A stretch of DNA of 64,000 nt from Natronomonas salina (GTDB lineage: Archaea; Halobacteriota; Halobacteria; Halobacteriales; Haloarculaceae). This document shows, in pieces, positions 45,568 to 53,886 of the stretch. The translations under genes and the position numbers were made by a program. Under the pieces are notes generated by a model. The model was not told the DNA's origin and did not search any database. It worked only from the letters and a program-made list of their open reading frames with translations. The DNA lies in the NCBI RefSeq assembly GCF_013391105.1, contig NZ_CP058335.1:2418001-2482000 (forward strand), written 5' to 3'. The first letter of the stretch is position 1. Every line of letters begins with the position of its first letter.

Positions 45568-46128
45568 TCAGGCGACCGTGTCGCCGACCTGCTCCGTGGC
45601 CTCCTCGACCTGGTTCTGGAGCTGCTCGGACTGCTCCTCGACCTGGGCCTGGAGCTCGTCGATCTGCTCCTCGAGGTTCTCGAGGGCCTCGACGGTCTGG
45701 TCCTCGAGGTCCTCGCTGGTCTCCAGCAGCGACTGGACCTGCTCGTCGAGCTGCGCGAGGAAGTCCTCGAGCATCTCGTCGACGGACTCGGAGCCCTCCT
45801 GGAGGTTCTGCTCGATGGTCTCGAGGGCCTCGGACTGGCTCTCCTCGAGGGCGTCGAACTGCTCGTCGACGTTCTCGCGGACCTCGGCGAGGACCTCCTG
45901 GTCGCCGGGGACGGTGGCCTCGACGGCGTCGAAGTAGGCGTCGACGCTGCGGCGGAGGAGGTCGTTGCTGCGCTGGGAGACGCCCGCTGCGGAGTCGAAG
46001 CTCTCGACGAACGTCTCGTTGACGGTCTGCTGGAACTCGACGCCGCGTGCGAAGACGCGGTGGGTCTGCTCGATGGCGTTGCGCTGGAACTCGAAGACCG
46101 GACTGACGGCGGAGTCGTTCTGGCTCAT
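45568..46128 (-). CDS. Acidic coiled-coil protein, possibly phasin-like (copy A)
   Basis: 186 aa, almost wholly helical. N-terminal block FEFQRNAIEQTHRVFARGVEFQQ resembles the N-terminus of the protein at 47216-48124. Residues 95-180 are a heptad coiled coil of Glu/Gln/Leu (VEEQSEQLQNQVEEATEQ). Such amphipathic helix proteins coat granules (phasins), but no PHA synthase is in the window, so the label is tentative. TATA-like TTTATATCC sits 27-36 bp upstream. Confidence 0.65.
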   Translation of the reverse strand: MSQNDSAVSPVFEFQRNAIEQTHRVFARGVEFQQTVNETFVESFDSAAGVSQRSNDLLRRSVDAYFDAVEATVPGDQEVLAEVRENVDEQFDALEESQSEALETIEQNLQEGSESVDEMLEDFLAQLDEQVQSLLETSEDLEDQTVEALENLEEQIDELQAQVEEQSEQLQNQVEEATEQVGDTVA

Positions 46129-46172
46129 TGTACTTCCAACTACCACCCGAGAGGATATAAACTTACCGCTGA

Positions 46173-46202
46173 ATGGCATCGGATGGTTTCAGATGGCATC
46201 AG
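46173..46202. repeat. Three in-phase 10-bp direct repeats between divergent genes
   Basis: ATGGCATCGG, ATGGTTTCAG, ATGGCATCAG follow one another without gap, one per helical turn. They sit just beyond the TATA box of the coiled-coil gene starting at 46128. The GATGG half also forms the palindrome at 47077-47089 upstream of the second coiled-coil gene. Confidence 0.55.
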
Positions 46203-46265
46203 GTGTCTGCTAACTGCCCTCCGCGGGTGACAACTGCCTTCGGGCTGGAGCCCCAAGCCGTGGAC

Positions 46266-46751
46266 ATGACCGACGACGGGGGCCAGCTGACGATCCCGGA
46301 ACTGGCCGAGTACTGCCGGACGCAGGCCGGGCTGCTCTCGGGGCGCGTCCAGACCATCGGGGAGGAGGCCGACGACCTGCTCGACGAGATCGACGAGGAC
46401 ATCGCCGGGATGCGGACGCGGCTGGCCGACCAGGGGGCCCCGACCGCCGCCGAGCCGCCGGCGACCGCGGCCGGCGAGGACGACGTCGAGGACCTCGAAC
46501 AGCTGGAGGAGGAACTCCAGACGAAGCAGGCGCTCGTCGAGGCCAAGCAGACGCGGATGGAGCTGTTCCAGGACCTCGCCGCCGGCTACGTCGAACTGGC
46601 CGAGGAACTGGAGACGGACCTCGACGACTGGCAGGCCGCCCTCGACCGCGTCGTCTCCTTCGAGCGCGACGCCGACGCCCCCGCGTACTTCGACGAGCGC
46701 GAGACGCTCCTCGAAGCCGTCGCCACCAGCGGCGACTCGACGCCGGACTGA
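46266..46751 (+). CDS. Helical protein between the two coiled-coil genes
   Basis: 161 aa. Two long charged helices (LLSGRVQTIGEEADDLLDEI; EQLEEELQTKQALVEAKQTR) separated by an Ala/Pro/Thr linker at residues 60-75, ending in a short acidic tail. No enzyme motif. ATG 46266 is chosen over an in-frame ATG at 46173, which lies in the operator-like repeats. Confidence 0.65.
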   Translation: MTDDGGQLTIPELAEYCRTQAGLLSGRVQTIGEEADDLLDEIDEDIAGMRTRLADQGAPTAAEPPATAAGEDDVEDLEQLEEELQTKQALVEAKQTRMELFQDLAAGYVELAEELETDLDDWQAALDRVVSFERDADAPAYFDERETLLEAVATSGDSTPD

Positions 46752-46818
46752 GCCGTCGCCCCCTCTCCTTCGCTTCTCGACCCCACTCGAGCGTACCGGC
46801 TGTACTCCGTTCCGGTCG

Positions 46819-46968
46819 TCAGCTCCGCTGTTCCTGTCCGGCACCGTCGCGACCCTCGCCCTCGTCGTCTCCGCTTCGGCGCAGTCCCTCGACGACGAGC
46901 GCCGCGACACCGATCGCGAGGGCCCCGAGCGCGAGCACCCAGGGCCCCGTCTGTGAGGTTTCTTCCAT
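46819..46968 (-). CDS. Small single-pass membrane protein
   Basis: 49 aa from ATG 46968. One helix (GPWVLALGALAIGVAALVVE) with a charged Gly/Asp/Glu/Arg tail. Short and unrecognised; the main support is the clear membrane segment and acidic tail typical of haloarchaeal micro-proteins. Confidence 0.45.
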   Translation of the reverse strand: MEETSQTGPWVLALGALAIGVAALVVEGLRRSGDDEGEGRDGAGQEQRS

Positions 46969-47076
46969 CGCTCGTACTAGGGCCCGCCGGTGCATGAACG
47001 CTGGGTCCTGGCCCGGTCTCGCCGTCTGCTCGTCGTCGTCGCCGTCCGGGTCCAATTCACGTTGGCTCTCCAACAG

Positions 47077-47089
47077 GATGGTAACCATC
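47077..47089. promoter_or_regulatory. Perfect palindrome GATGGT-A-ACCATC
   Basis: A 13-bp exact palindrome 127 bp before the coiled-coil gene at 47216. Its half-site matches the tandem repeats at 46173-46202, suggesting a shared regulator for the two coiled-coil genes. Confidence 0.5.
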
Positions 47090-47215
47090 TGACGGTATCG
47101 AAAGGCAACGAAAGCCTTTGCGCGGCAACCCTTATCAGTGTGAGTCCCCTCGTTTCAAATGCGAAGACCAGCGGCGGGGTGGCTTCTGGCCATCTCGCCG
47201 CCCACCACACAACCC

Positions 47216-48124
47216 ATGACTAACGCAACCACACCGATCCACACGATGTTCGAGATGCAGCGACAGGCGACCAGGCCGGCCCAGCAGCTGTTCGAGCAGG
47301 GCCTCGAGATCCAGCAGAACGCGACCGAGGCGTTCCTGCGCAACAGCATGACGGCCCAGCGTTCCGCCCAGAAGCAGGGCGCCGAACTCGCCCACGAGGT
47401 GACCGACGCCCAGATCGACGCCTTCGAGTCGGCCGTCGACAAGAACGAGAGCGACTTCCGCGCCGCGATGGACGAGCAGTTCGAGCAGAACGCCGAGCTC
47501 ACCCAGGAAGTGCTCAACTCCCAGTTCGAGGAGGGCGCGGAGTTCTTCCAGCAGCTCCTCAACGCGCAGTTCGACGCCTTCCAGTCGGCCCTGGAGTCCG
47601 AGGACTTCGACGTCCGCACGACCGTCGACGAGCAGTTCGAGGCGTTCTCCGACGCCCAGGACGAGGCCTGGGACGAGTTCGAGCCGGAGTTCCTCGACGC
47701 CTTCGAGGACCTGAACGAGCAGCAACAGCAGTTCGTCGCCCAGTCGATCGACGCGTTCCTCGACGCTCACGCCGACGCGGAACGGCAGACGATCGAGGGC
47801 GTCCAGCAGGCCGAGGAGGCCGCACGGACGGCCCAGGAGCAGACCGAACAGGTCGCCCGGACCACCCAGGAGAACGCGGAAGACCTGGCCGAGGAGACCG
47901 CCGACGCGGCCGAAGAACAGGTCGAGACGCAGGCGGAGGCTGCCGAGGAGTCCATCGACACCCTCGCCGACCTCGGCACCGACAACGCCGACCTGCTCTA
48001 CGACCAGGGCTACGAGTCCATCGACGCGCTGGCCGAGGCGAACGCCGACGCGGTCGCGACGGCCGTCGGCGTCTCCGAGTCCGAGGCCGAGGAGTGGATC
48101 GAGGCGGCCCAGTCCGGGATCTAA
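47216..48124 (+). CDS. Coiled-coil protein with C-terminal helix-hairpin-helix, possibly phasin-like (copy B)
   Basis: 302 aa. N-terminal MFEMQRQATRPAQQLFEQGL parallels copy A. Residues 30-245 are a long Gln/Glu/Ala/Phe-rich helical region (AQFDAFQSALESEDFDV, repeated FEQ/FDAF units). Residues 250-300 form a helix-hairpin-helix-like end (TLADLGTDNADLLYDQGYES then VGVSESEAEEWIEAA) that may mediate DNA or protein binding. That combination would suit a granule- or nucleoid-associated protein. ATG 47216. Confidence 0.7.
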   Translation: MTNATTPIHTMFEMQRQATRPAQQLFEQGLEIQQNATEAFLRNSMTAQRSAQKQGAELAHEVTDAQIDAFESAVDKNESDFRAAMDEQFEQNAELTQEVLNSQFEEGAEFFQQLLNAQFDAFQSALESEDFDVRTTVDEQFEAFSDAQDEAWDEFEPEFLDAFEDLNEQQQQFVAQSIDAFLDAHADAERQTIEGVQQAEEAARTAQEQTEQVARTTQENAEDLAEETADAAEEQVETQAEAAEESIDTLADLGTDNADLLYDQGYESIDALAEANADAVATAVGVSESEAEEWIEAAQSGI

Positions 48125-48143
48125 CTCCGACGAGCAGCGTTTT

Positions 48144-48263
48144 TCTTTCCGCGGTGGCAGTCGTCAGTAGACTCTCGTTTGGCGTGAACACCGTGATTCG
48201 GAACAGCCAGGTGATGAGTACAACAGCCAGCAGCGGGAGGTAAATTCGTCGAAGCAGTTTGCT
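48144..48263 (-). pseudogene. Fragment of a DUF2270 gene
   Basis: Reads SKLLRRIYLPLLAVVLITWL then FRITVF on the minus strand. This lines up with the DUF2270 protein at 52481-53200 (NRLRRVYLALLSVLLVAWIF then RITAF). No start codon, and the rest of the domain is absent on both sides, so it is a remnant about 40 codons long. Confidence 0.7.
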
Positions 48264-48447
48264 GTGGCTTCCAATATCGATACGTTCATCGGTCCGTACG
48301 TTCCCTATACCGACCGAATTGTGGGTAGGATGATTCCAGCAGTATGAGTCTGGATCAGCTGTGAGAACCAGCTTGCAAACCGAGCGCAGGGTAGTACGGA
48401 CAACACCGTCTATCATTCGGCGCGTTGAAGCGGTCAGTATAGGGGAT
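48264..48447. other. Non-coding, A/T-richer stretch after the DUF2270 remnant
   Basis: No start codon and no recognisable product on either strand. It is the beginning of a stretch, to about 53.7 kb, with visibly more A/T than the flanks. Confidence 0.4.
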
Positions 48448-50931
48448 TCACGTATCGTTACCGCTCGCGGTCGGAAGCGTGAACGAGAACGTTGACCCCT
48501 CCCCGGGCGTGGAGTCGACCCAGATCTCGCCACCGTGACGCTCAATAATCCGCTCGCACAGCGCGAGGCCAATTCCGGTGCCATCGTGTTCGTCGCGGCC
48601 GTGCAGGCGCTCGAACACCTCGAAGATGTGTTCCTGTTGCTCAGGCTCGATGCCGATCCCGTTGTCGTGGACTGAAATGATCCATTCCGACCCCCGCCGT
48701 TCGGACGTGATCTGAATCCGTGGCCGCTCCTCACTGTATTCGATGGCGTTGTCGAGGAGGTTCTGGAACACTTGGCGGAGCTGCCCCGCGTCTCCCTTCG
48801 CCTGGGGAAGCGCCTCGGACGTGATTTCGGCGTCGCTTTCCGCGATGCGCATCTGGAGATCGTTCAGCACGTCGTCGAGAACGGCGTCGAGATCGACCGC
48901 CTCGAACGGGTCGCCCTGCCTCTCGACCCGGGAGTACGTGAGCAGCCCGTCGATCATCTCACGCATCCGCTCGGCCCCATCGATAGCGAACGCGAGGTAG
49001 TCCTTCCCGTCCTCGTCGAAGGCGGACTCGTAATCCCGTTCGAGAAATTGAAGGTACGTCGAGATCATCCGGAGCGGCTCCTGGAGGTCGTGACTGGCTG
49101 CATACGCGAATTGTTCGAGTCGATCGGTCTCCGCGTGTAACTGCTCGATGTACTCCTCCCGTTCGAAGTGAAACCGCAGGAGTGTCACGAGCGTGTCGAG
49201 CAGTTCCTCCTCCTCGGCGAGAAACGGCTTGGTAGCCTCCTCTGCTGGCGTTTCGAGGAGGACGACGTCGATCCTGATCGGCGTGTCGTTGGTCGTTCTG
49301 GTCGAGGCAGTGATCGAGCGGTCGAGCGGCTGGTATCCCTCAGTCGCTACCTCGTCATCGCCAATCGCAATCCGCACGGCAGTGTGGTCGGGGAATCTGA
49401 ACGAGTCGGCAAGACTCGTCACGAACTCCTGAAGGAGTTCCTCCAGTGGTTGTTCACCGGGTGTCAACAGGTTCGTGGCGAGTCGGACGGCAGCGAGATT
49501 CTTCTCGCGCTCCTCCAGTTCGTGCTTGCGCCGGGTCGCAAGCTCCTTGAGTTCGGTGATGTCCGTTGCCGTGACGAGAGCCTGCTCAGGGTCGCCCTGT
49601 TCGTCGGTGATCGGGGTGGCGTTTATCGAGAGCCACCGCTTCTGGCCATCCGGCGGATCGAGGAGGATCTCTCGATCGTAGACCGGCTCGCCGCGTTCGA
49701 ACACGCGACTCGCAGGCCGTTCCTCCATCGGGAAGGCCCCCCCATCGGCGTCGTAGATGTCCCGCTGACCTGCCGTGTACGCTGCCATGTCGGTCGTCGG
49801 AAGGCCGAGCAGTTCGGCCATCCGTTCGTTCGCCCGGCTGGTCGAGCCGTCCGAATCCACAACCGCGATGCCCACGGGGCTTGTTTCGAGCATCTGTTCG
49901 ATCAGGTCGCGTTCGCGCTGGAGCTGCTGCTCTCGTTCCCGCCGCTCGGTCATATCCCGCGTGACCTTTGCGAATCCACGCAGTGTACCGTCATCGTCGT
50001 GGAGCGCCGTGATGATGACGTTCGCCCAGAACGTCGAGCCATCTTTGCGGACGCGCCACTTCTCGTCTTCGACGCGACCATCTTCAGCGGCCTTCGTGAG
50101 GTTTCTCTCGGGCCGCCCGTCGTCGCGGTCGTCCTCGGTGTAGAACGTCGAGAAGTGCTGACCGATAATCTCGTCCTCCCTGTAGCCTTTCAACTCGCGT
50201 GCGCCGTCGTTCCACGTCTGGACGACGCCGTCGGGATCGAGCATGAAAATCGCGTAGTCTTTGACTTCCTGGACGAGCGTCTCGAATCGGTCTTTCTCTT
50301 TGCGGAGCCGTTCTTCGTACTCGTGGCGCTCGGTCATGTCGCGGGTGACCTTCGTGAATCCCTGGAGGGCTCCTTGGTCGTCCCGGATGGCGGTGATGGT
50401 GACGTTCGCCCAGAACGTCGAGCCGTCCTTGCGGACGCGCAACCCCTCGTCTTCGACCCGGTTCTGCTCCCGTGCAGCTTCGAGGTTGTTCGCAGGTCGC
50501 CCCGCCTCGCGGTCTTCTTCAGTGTAGAACGTCGAGAAGTGCTGGCCGACGATTTCGTCTTCCGAGTAGCCCTTGATCCGCTCGGCGCCCTCGTTCCAGC
50601 TGACGACGGCGCCGTCGGGATCGAGCATGAAAATCGCGTAGTCTTTGACGGAACTCACGAAGGCACGAAACCGTTCTTCGTCTGATTGCTGGCCAGCAGA
50701 GAGCTGTTTCTCGGGCGTCCACCAAATTCTGCTTGAGTCATCTACGACCTTCGTTTGGAGTTCTCCTTGTCCGGCAAGCTCCTCCAGATAGCGATGTGCT
50801 GTTTGCGGAGAACAGCCCAGCGGTTCAGCCACTTCCTCCGTAGAGAGCGGTGTAAAGGACTGAGCCGTTTGATCGAAAAACCCCCGAACATCGTCTAACG
50901 TCACCTCTGGCGATTGTTCGGAGGAACCCAT
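48448..50931 (-). CDS. PAS-domain sensor histidine kinase with N-terminal winged-helix domain
   Basis: 827 aa, no membrane helix. Residues 10-70 resemble a winged helix (EVAEPLGCSPQTAHRYLEEL). PAS1 (about 85-205) and PAS2 (about 210-335) are near copies, sharing GQHFSTFYTE and VRKDGSTFWANV; PAS3 is about 340-460. A further sensor-like region spans 480-600. HisKA has YAASHDLQEPLRMIS (phospho-His), HATPase has NLLDNAIEYS, DNGIGIEP and GTGIGLALCERI. No receiver domain or cognate regulator is adjacent. Senses light, redox or small molecules in the cytoplasm, unknown which. Confidence 0.93.
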   Translation of the reverse strand: MGSSEQSPEVTLDDVRGFFDQTAQSFTPLSTEEVAEPLGCSPQTAHRYLEELAGQGELQTKVVDDSSRIWWTPEKQLSAGQQSDEERFRAFVSSVKDYAIFMLDPDGAVVSWNEGAERIKGYSEDEIVGQHFSTFYTEEDREAGRPANNLEAAREQNRVEDEGLRVRKDGSTFWANVTITAIRDDQGALQGFTKVTRDMTERHEYEERLRKEKDRFETLVQEVKDYAIFMLDPDGVVQTWNDGARELKGYREDEIIGQHFSTFYTEDDRDDGRPERNLTKAAEDGRVEDEKWRVRKDGSTFWANVIITALHDDDGTLRGFAKVTRDMTERREREQQLQRERDLIEQMLETSPVGIAVVDSDGSTSRANERMAELLGLPTTDMAAYTAGQRDIYDADGGAFPMEERPASRVFERGEPVYDREILLDPPDGQKRWLSINATPITDEQGDPEQALVTATDITELKELATRRKHELEEREKNLAAVRLATNLLTPGEQPLEELLQEFVTSLADSFRFPDHTAVRIAIGDDEVATEGYQPLDRSITASTRTTNDTPIRIDVVLLETPAEEATKPFLAEEEELLDTLVTLLRFHFEREEYIEQLHAETDRLEQFAYAASHDLQEPLRMISTYLQFLERDYESAFDEDGKDYLAFAIDGAERMREMIDGLLTYSRVERQGDPFEAVDLDAVLDDVLNDLQMRIAESDAEITSEALPQAKGDAGQLRQVFQNLLDNAIEYSEERPRIQITSERRGSEWIISVHDNGIGIEPEQQEHIFEVFERLHGRDEHDGTGIGLALCERIIERHGGEIWVDSTPGEGSTFSFTLPTASGNDT

Positions 50932-51294
50932 TGTCCTCGAATAACGCTGGTAGCGTATAAATGGTTGGCCAAATGGAACGATTCGTCAGGGCACTCCTCA
51001 AGCGTGTACCTGAGGGCCTCGAAGAAGGCCAAACTGAGAGCAAGACGGTCCCACCAACGATGTCGTTTCTACAGCAGATAGCGGGATAATCGACACACAG
51101 CTGGTTCTTCGGCCCTATAACGACAAACACCCCACCGTCAGAGGCGACAAACCGGGTTCTTCGTCTCCGTCAAGCCTTCTACGCCACCAACGGCACTCCC
51201 GGATCGGTCTATATAGGGGGTGTAATGTGTGCTCGAATCGGTCAGACCGATGCTCGACCAAACCATTATCCGAAGCCATTCCCTATTACGAAGG
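50932..51294. other. 363-bp gap upstream of the DUF5789 gene
   Basis: No convincing gene. A 42-codon frame 50961-51089 on the plus strand (MVGQMERFVRALLKRVPEGL...) is possible but unsupported. TCTATATAGGGGG at about 51209-51221 is a strong TATA-like box, 75-85 bp before the DUF5789 ATG at 51295. Confidence 0.4.
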
Positions 51295-51627
51295 ATGGCA
51301 GATGACAAACAGGGCCGAGACGACCAAGCGGATGATGCAGAGCGACGCCAGCGGGAGCGTGAGCTAGAGGAGGCACGTAACCGCGGCGATGAAGCCGAAC
51401 CGATCCGCGATGACCCTGGCGAGGAACTTGGTGACCTTGATGAAGCACTCCAAAACCATGAGTACCCAACCACGACGGAAGCATTGATCGAGGCCTATGG
51501 CGACTATGAGATCGAAACGCAGGACGGGCAGAAACCCCTTGCTGAAGTGCTTGCCCCAACCGACGACCAAACGTACGATTCCGCTGATGACGTTCGAAGC
51601 CGGATACAGGGACTAATACATCGCTGA
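51295..51627 (+). CDS. DUF5789 family protein
   Basis: 110 aa. RELEEARNRGDEAEPIRD, PTTTEALIEAYGDYEIETQD and DDVRSRIQGLIHR at the C-terminus are the DUF5789 pattern, common in haloarchaea. Charged, soluble, function unknown. Start ATG 51295. Confidence 0.85.
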   Translation: MADDKQGRDDQADDAERRQRERELEEARNRGDEAEPIRDDPGEELGDLDEALQNHEYPTTTEALIEAYGDYEIETQDGQKPLAEVLAPTDDQTYDSADDVRSRIQGLIHR

Positions 51628-51832
51628 TGAATACGCTCTAATCATCCCCGTCTCGTTAGTTGGACACCCTGGCTCTGATACGTATGCAGGCCCGATCGTT
51701 CGGCGGATCCTCTCCCGTCGATCTGTGGAACCAACTTGCTCTCGGTTCGATCGACGTAGGGCATCTATGGAATGGGACGGAAGAATGCAACACACGTCAT
51801 ACCGTCTTTTCTGCCGAGTTGCTGACTCTCAG

Positions 51833-51851
51833 TAACAATAATTATGTTACC
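51833..51851. promoter_or_regulatory. Dyad GTAACA-N7-TGTTAC upstream of ester cyclase-like gene
   Basis: Perfect 6-bp arms with an A/T centre AATAATT-type spacer, 32 bp before the ATG at 51883. The centre may be the TATA box, so a repressor bound here would block it. Confidence 0.4.
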
Positions 51852-51882
51852 ACACCTCACGATATGTCTACGGTGAGATGCA

Positions 51883-52355
51883 ATGGCTCAAACCCAGGCG
51901 GACGTCAAAGAGGTGATCGCCGACTACGAGGCGTTGTGGAACGGTGACTTCTCGAAACTTGAGGTGGTTGCGGAGTCTGCCGATGTGTACGACCCGGCAG
52001 CTCCGGATGGAGAGGTTCACGGTCGTGAGCCATTCGAAGCGTTCCTCCGGGAGACGCGGGAGGCGTTCCCCGATTTTACGCTCCAGACTCAGGAGATGCT
52101 CGTTGAAGATGAGACGGTTATGGTCGAGTGGACGGTGGCCGGAACCCTCGAAACGAGTTCTATGGCGCACCGCCGAGTGGCCGGTCGATGGAGATTAGAG
52201 GGATGGCAAAAACCATCGTGAGAGATGGACAGGTACAGGAAGACCGCCTCTATTACGACCAGAAAGACATGCTCGCCCAGCTCGGCTTCACCTTCCCGGA
52301 CGTGATTTTCCTGCTGCCGAAATTAGTCTGGGGGAAGATCGCCAGCGGTGGGTAA
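51883..52355 (+). pseudogene. SnoaL-like ester cyclase gene broken by a frameshift
   Basis: The first part reads MAQTQADVKEVIADYEALWN through MVEWTVAGTLE, matching SnoaL-like/ester cyclase polyketide-cyclase proteins. The family sequence then continues in the next frame from 52152 as NEFYGAPPSGRSMEIRGMAK and ends at 52355 (LGFTFPDVIFLL). Losing one A in GAAAACG near 52150 would explain it. Unless programmed, the product is truncated to 112 aa. Confidence 0.75.
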
Positions 52356-52480
52356 CTCGTATTTTTACTGGACGGAGATACGGATGAGCCAGTCGGCAAG
52401 CAGGATCAGTCTATCAGCTGATTCAGCCTCATTCTGGTGAAACCAGCCGAAACCCGAACCGTTCGGTAGAGAGAACGGAT

Positions 52481-53200
52481 TTATCGGTCCGTCTCTTTCC
52501 AGTCGTCCGGGTTCCCTTCACGGAATTCACCCTTGGCATGCCGTTCGTGGGGCCAGAAGGTAACGCCCAGTAGTACGACGTAGAATACACCCATAACGGC
52601 GACCACAGCACTCCCGGGGAGACGCGCGATTCCAGCGGCTGTTAACCAGTCTTGGCGTGGCGCGAACGCTGTGATTCTGAAGATCCACGCGACCAAGAGG
52701 ACACTGAGCAGCGCGAGGTACACACGCCTGAGCCGGTTTGCGAGAGCTTCGTAGAACGAGACTTTCAGCGTCGGCCTGCGATAGTCCCTGCTCAGTTCCG
52801 CCCGCCAGTCGTGACGTTCAGTGCCCTGGGACGGATCAAGCGCGTTAGCGAACAGGTTCTCTTGGATGACGCGTGCCCGAGAGCGAAAGACATCGTAATC
52901 GCGGTACCGCCGCGCTTCGATGCCCAGAAAAACGGTGACGACAACGATCCCGATCAGCAGGATATAGTGAGGGTTATCGGTACTCGAGAATCCCCACGTC
53001 AAGATCGCTGCCATCAGCGTCACCGCCCACGTCGTCGTCTCGTCGAGGCGCTGCCGCCACGTCCCCACGCGGTCTATCTCTCCGCGATAGGCGTGGGCCA
53101 TCACCGATCCGAGTCCAGTACTGTCGTCAACCATCTCGCGGCCAATCTCTCGTTGGTCTGGTGCTGTTGGGTCGAACTCGTCGCTACTCGGATCGGTCAT
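52481..53200 (-). CDS. DUF2270 membrane protein
   Basis: 239 aa. REIGREMVDDSTGLGSVMAH and AYRGEIDRVGTWRQRLDETT are hallmark DUF2270 sequence. Four hydrophobic helices: about 56-73, 79-97, 158-178, 194-214. The loop between helices 2 and 3 is basic (RDYDVFRSRARVIQENLFAN). Function unknown. A degraded second copy lies at 48144-48263. Confidence 0.88.
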   Translation of the reverse strand: MTDPSSDEFDPTAPDQREIGREMVDDSTGLGSVMAHAYRGEIDRVGTWRQRLDETTTWAVTLMAAILTWGFSSTDNPHYILLIGIVVVTVFLGIEARRYRDYDVFRSRARVIQENLFANALDPSQGTERHDWRAELSRDYRRPTLKVSFYEALANRLRRVYLALLSVLLVAWIFRITAFAPRQDWLTAAGIARLPGSAVVAVMGVFYVVLLGVTFWPHERHAKGEFREGNPDDWKETDR

Positions 53201-53417
53201 AGCGGAGAGACGTCTCCTCGCTCCATAAGCAGTCATGGTGACGGCGTCATCGGAGTAGCGTGTACTGGAAAACATCGAACAGTACGCAGACTCAAACTTG
53301 CGGCTGGTTCATTGCTGAGACCGTGAAATATTGCGCCGAACTGGTGCGACCAACTCAAACGGCTAGAACGAGCGGTGATTCTCGACCTGATGGAGATCGA
53401 CTAGGACGGCTGTATCG
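53201..53417. other. Non-coding stretch before the 13-bp repeat array
   Basis: No gene is supported on either strand. A short frame ends LERAVILDLMEID at 53402 and may be a decayed gene end; nothing recognisable. Confidence 0.35.
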
Positions 53418-53638
53418 TCACAATCACCGGTCACAGACACCTCTCACAGTCACCTGAGCGAGTTACAACTCACAGTGATTGGGCACAATCGCCAATCACC
53501 GTGAGAGTTCACAACCACCAACCACAATCGCCCGTGGTGCTCCCTCGTTACGATCGCTTGTCACCCACTCCTCTCACAGTGACTGCTCACAATCACCTGA
53601 GATAATCACAGATGACCGTGAGTCAGTACGATTACCAA
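53418..53638. repeat. Degenerate 13-bp tandem repeat, about 17 units
   Basis: Units begin every 13 bp from 53418: TCACAATCACCGG, TCACAGACACCTC, TCACAGTCACCTG, and further on TCACAACCACCAA (53509), TCACAATCACCTG (53587). Consensus TCACAATCACCTG. Some units (53457, 53535, 53613) are strongly eroded but keep the phase. The period is not a multiple of three, so it is not a coding repeat. Confidence 0.75.
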
Positions 53639-53659
53639 CTCCGCCGGAGATTTAGCGGT

Positions 53660-53687
53660 ACGAATCCCTGGTGAATTAGGGATTCGT
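53660..53687. terminator. Perfect 10-bp hairpin downstream of tRNA-Gln
   Basis: ACGAATCCCT (53660-53669), 8-nt loop, AGGGATTCGT (53678-53687). On the tRNA strand it follows the 3' end by 14 bp after a CATTTTGG run. Could be a terminator or processing signal. Confidence 0.5.
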
Positions 53688-53700
53688 GCCAAAATGGGTA

Positions 53701-53773
53701 TAGTCCCGGGAGGATTCGAACCTCCGTCGTTGCCCCCAGAAGGCAACAGGATTGGCCACTACCCCACGGGACT
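53701..53773 (-). tRNA. tRNA-Gln (anticodon CTG)
   Basis: The 7-bp acceptor AGTCCCG/CGGGACT, anticodon stem TTGCC/GGCAA with loop TTCTGGG (anticodon CTG), and T-arm GGAGG-TTCGAAT-CCTCC can all be folded. CCA is not encoded and no intron is seen. It marks the edge of the A/T-rich stretch. Confidence 0.95.
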
Positions 53774-53886
53774 GCCTGCACACGGTAGCACGCCGCCGCC
53801 ATACTTATGATTGTCGTAACGGACCGCGGTCGGCGCGGCAACGGCGAACCGACACCGACATACCGCCCTCGCGGGCACGTACGACC

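Noticed and set aside
50825-51130. About 100-codon minus-strand frame upstream of the kinase
   Set aside because: Overlaps the kinase start, has no domain, and its composition is irregular; not supported as a gene.
53418-53638. CRISPR array
   Set aside because: Units are 13 bp, contiguous and without spacers, and there are no cas genes.
48100-53700. Attachment-site duplicate of the tRNA-Gln 3' end
   Set aside because: No second copy of the T-arm/acceptor sequence was found by eye, and no integrase gene is present, so att sites are not annotated.
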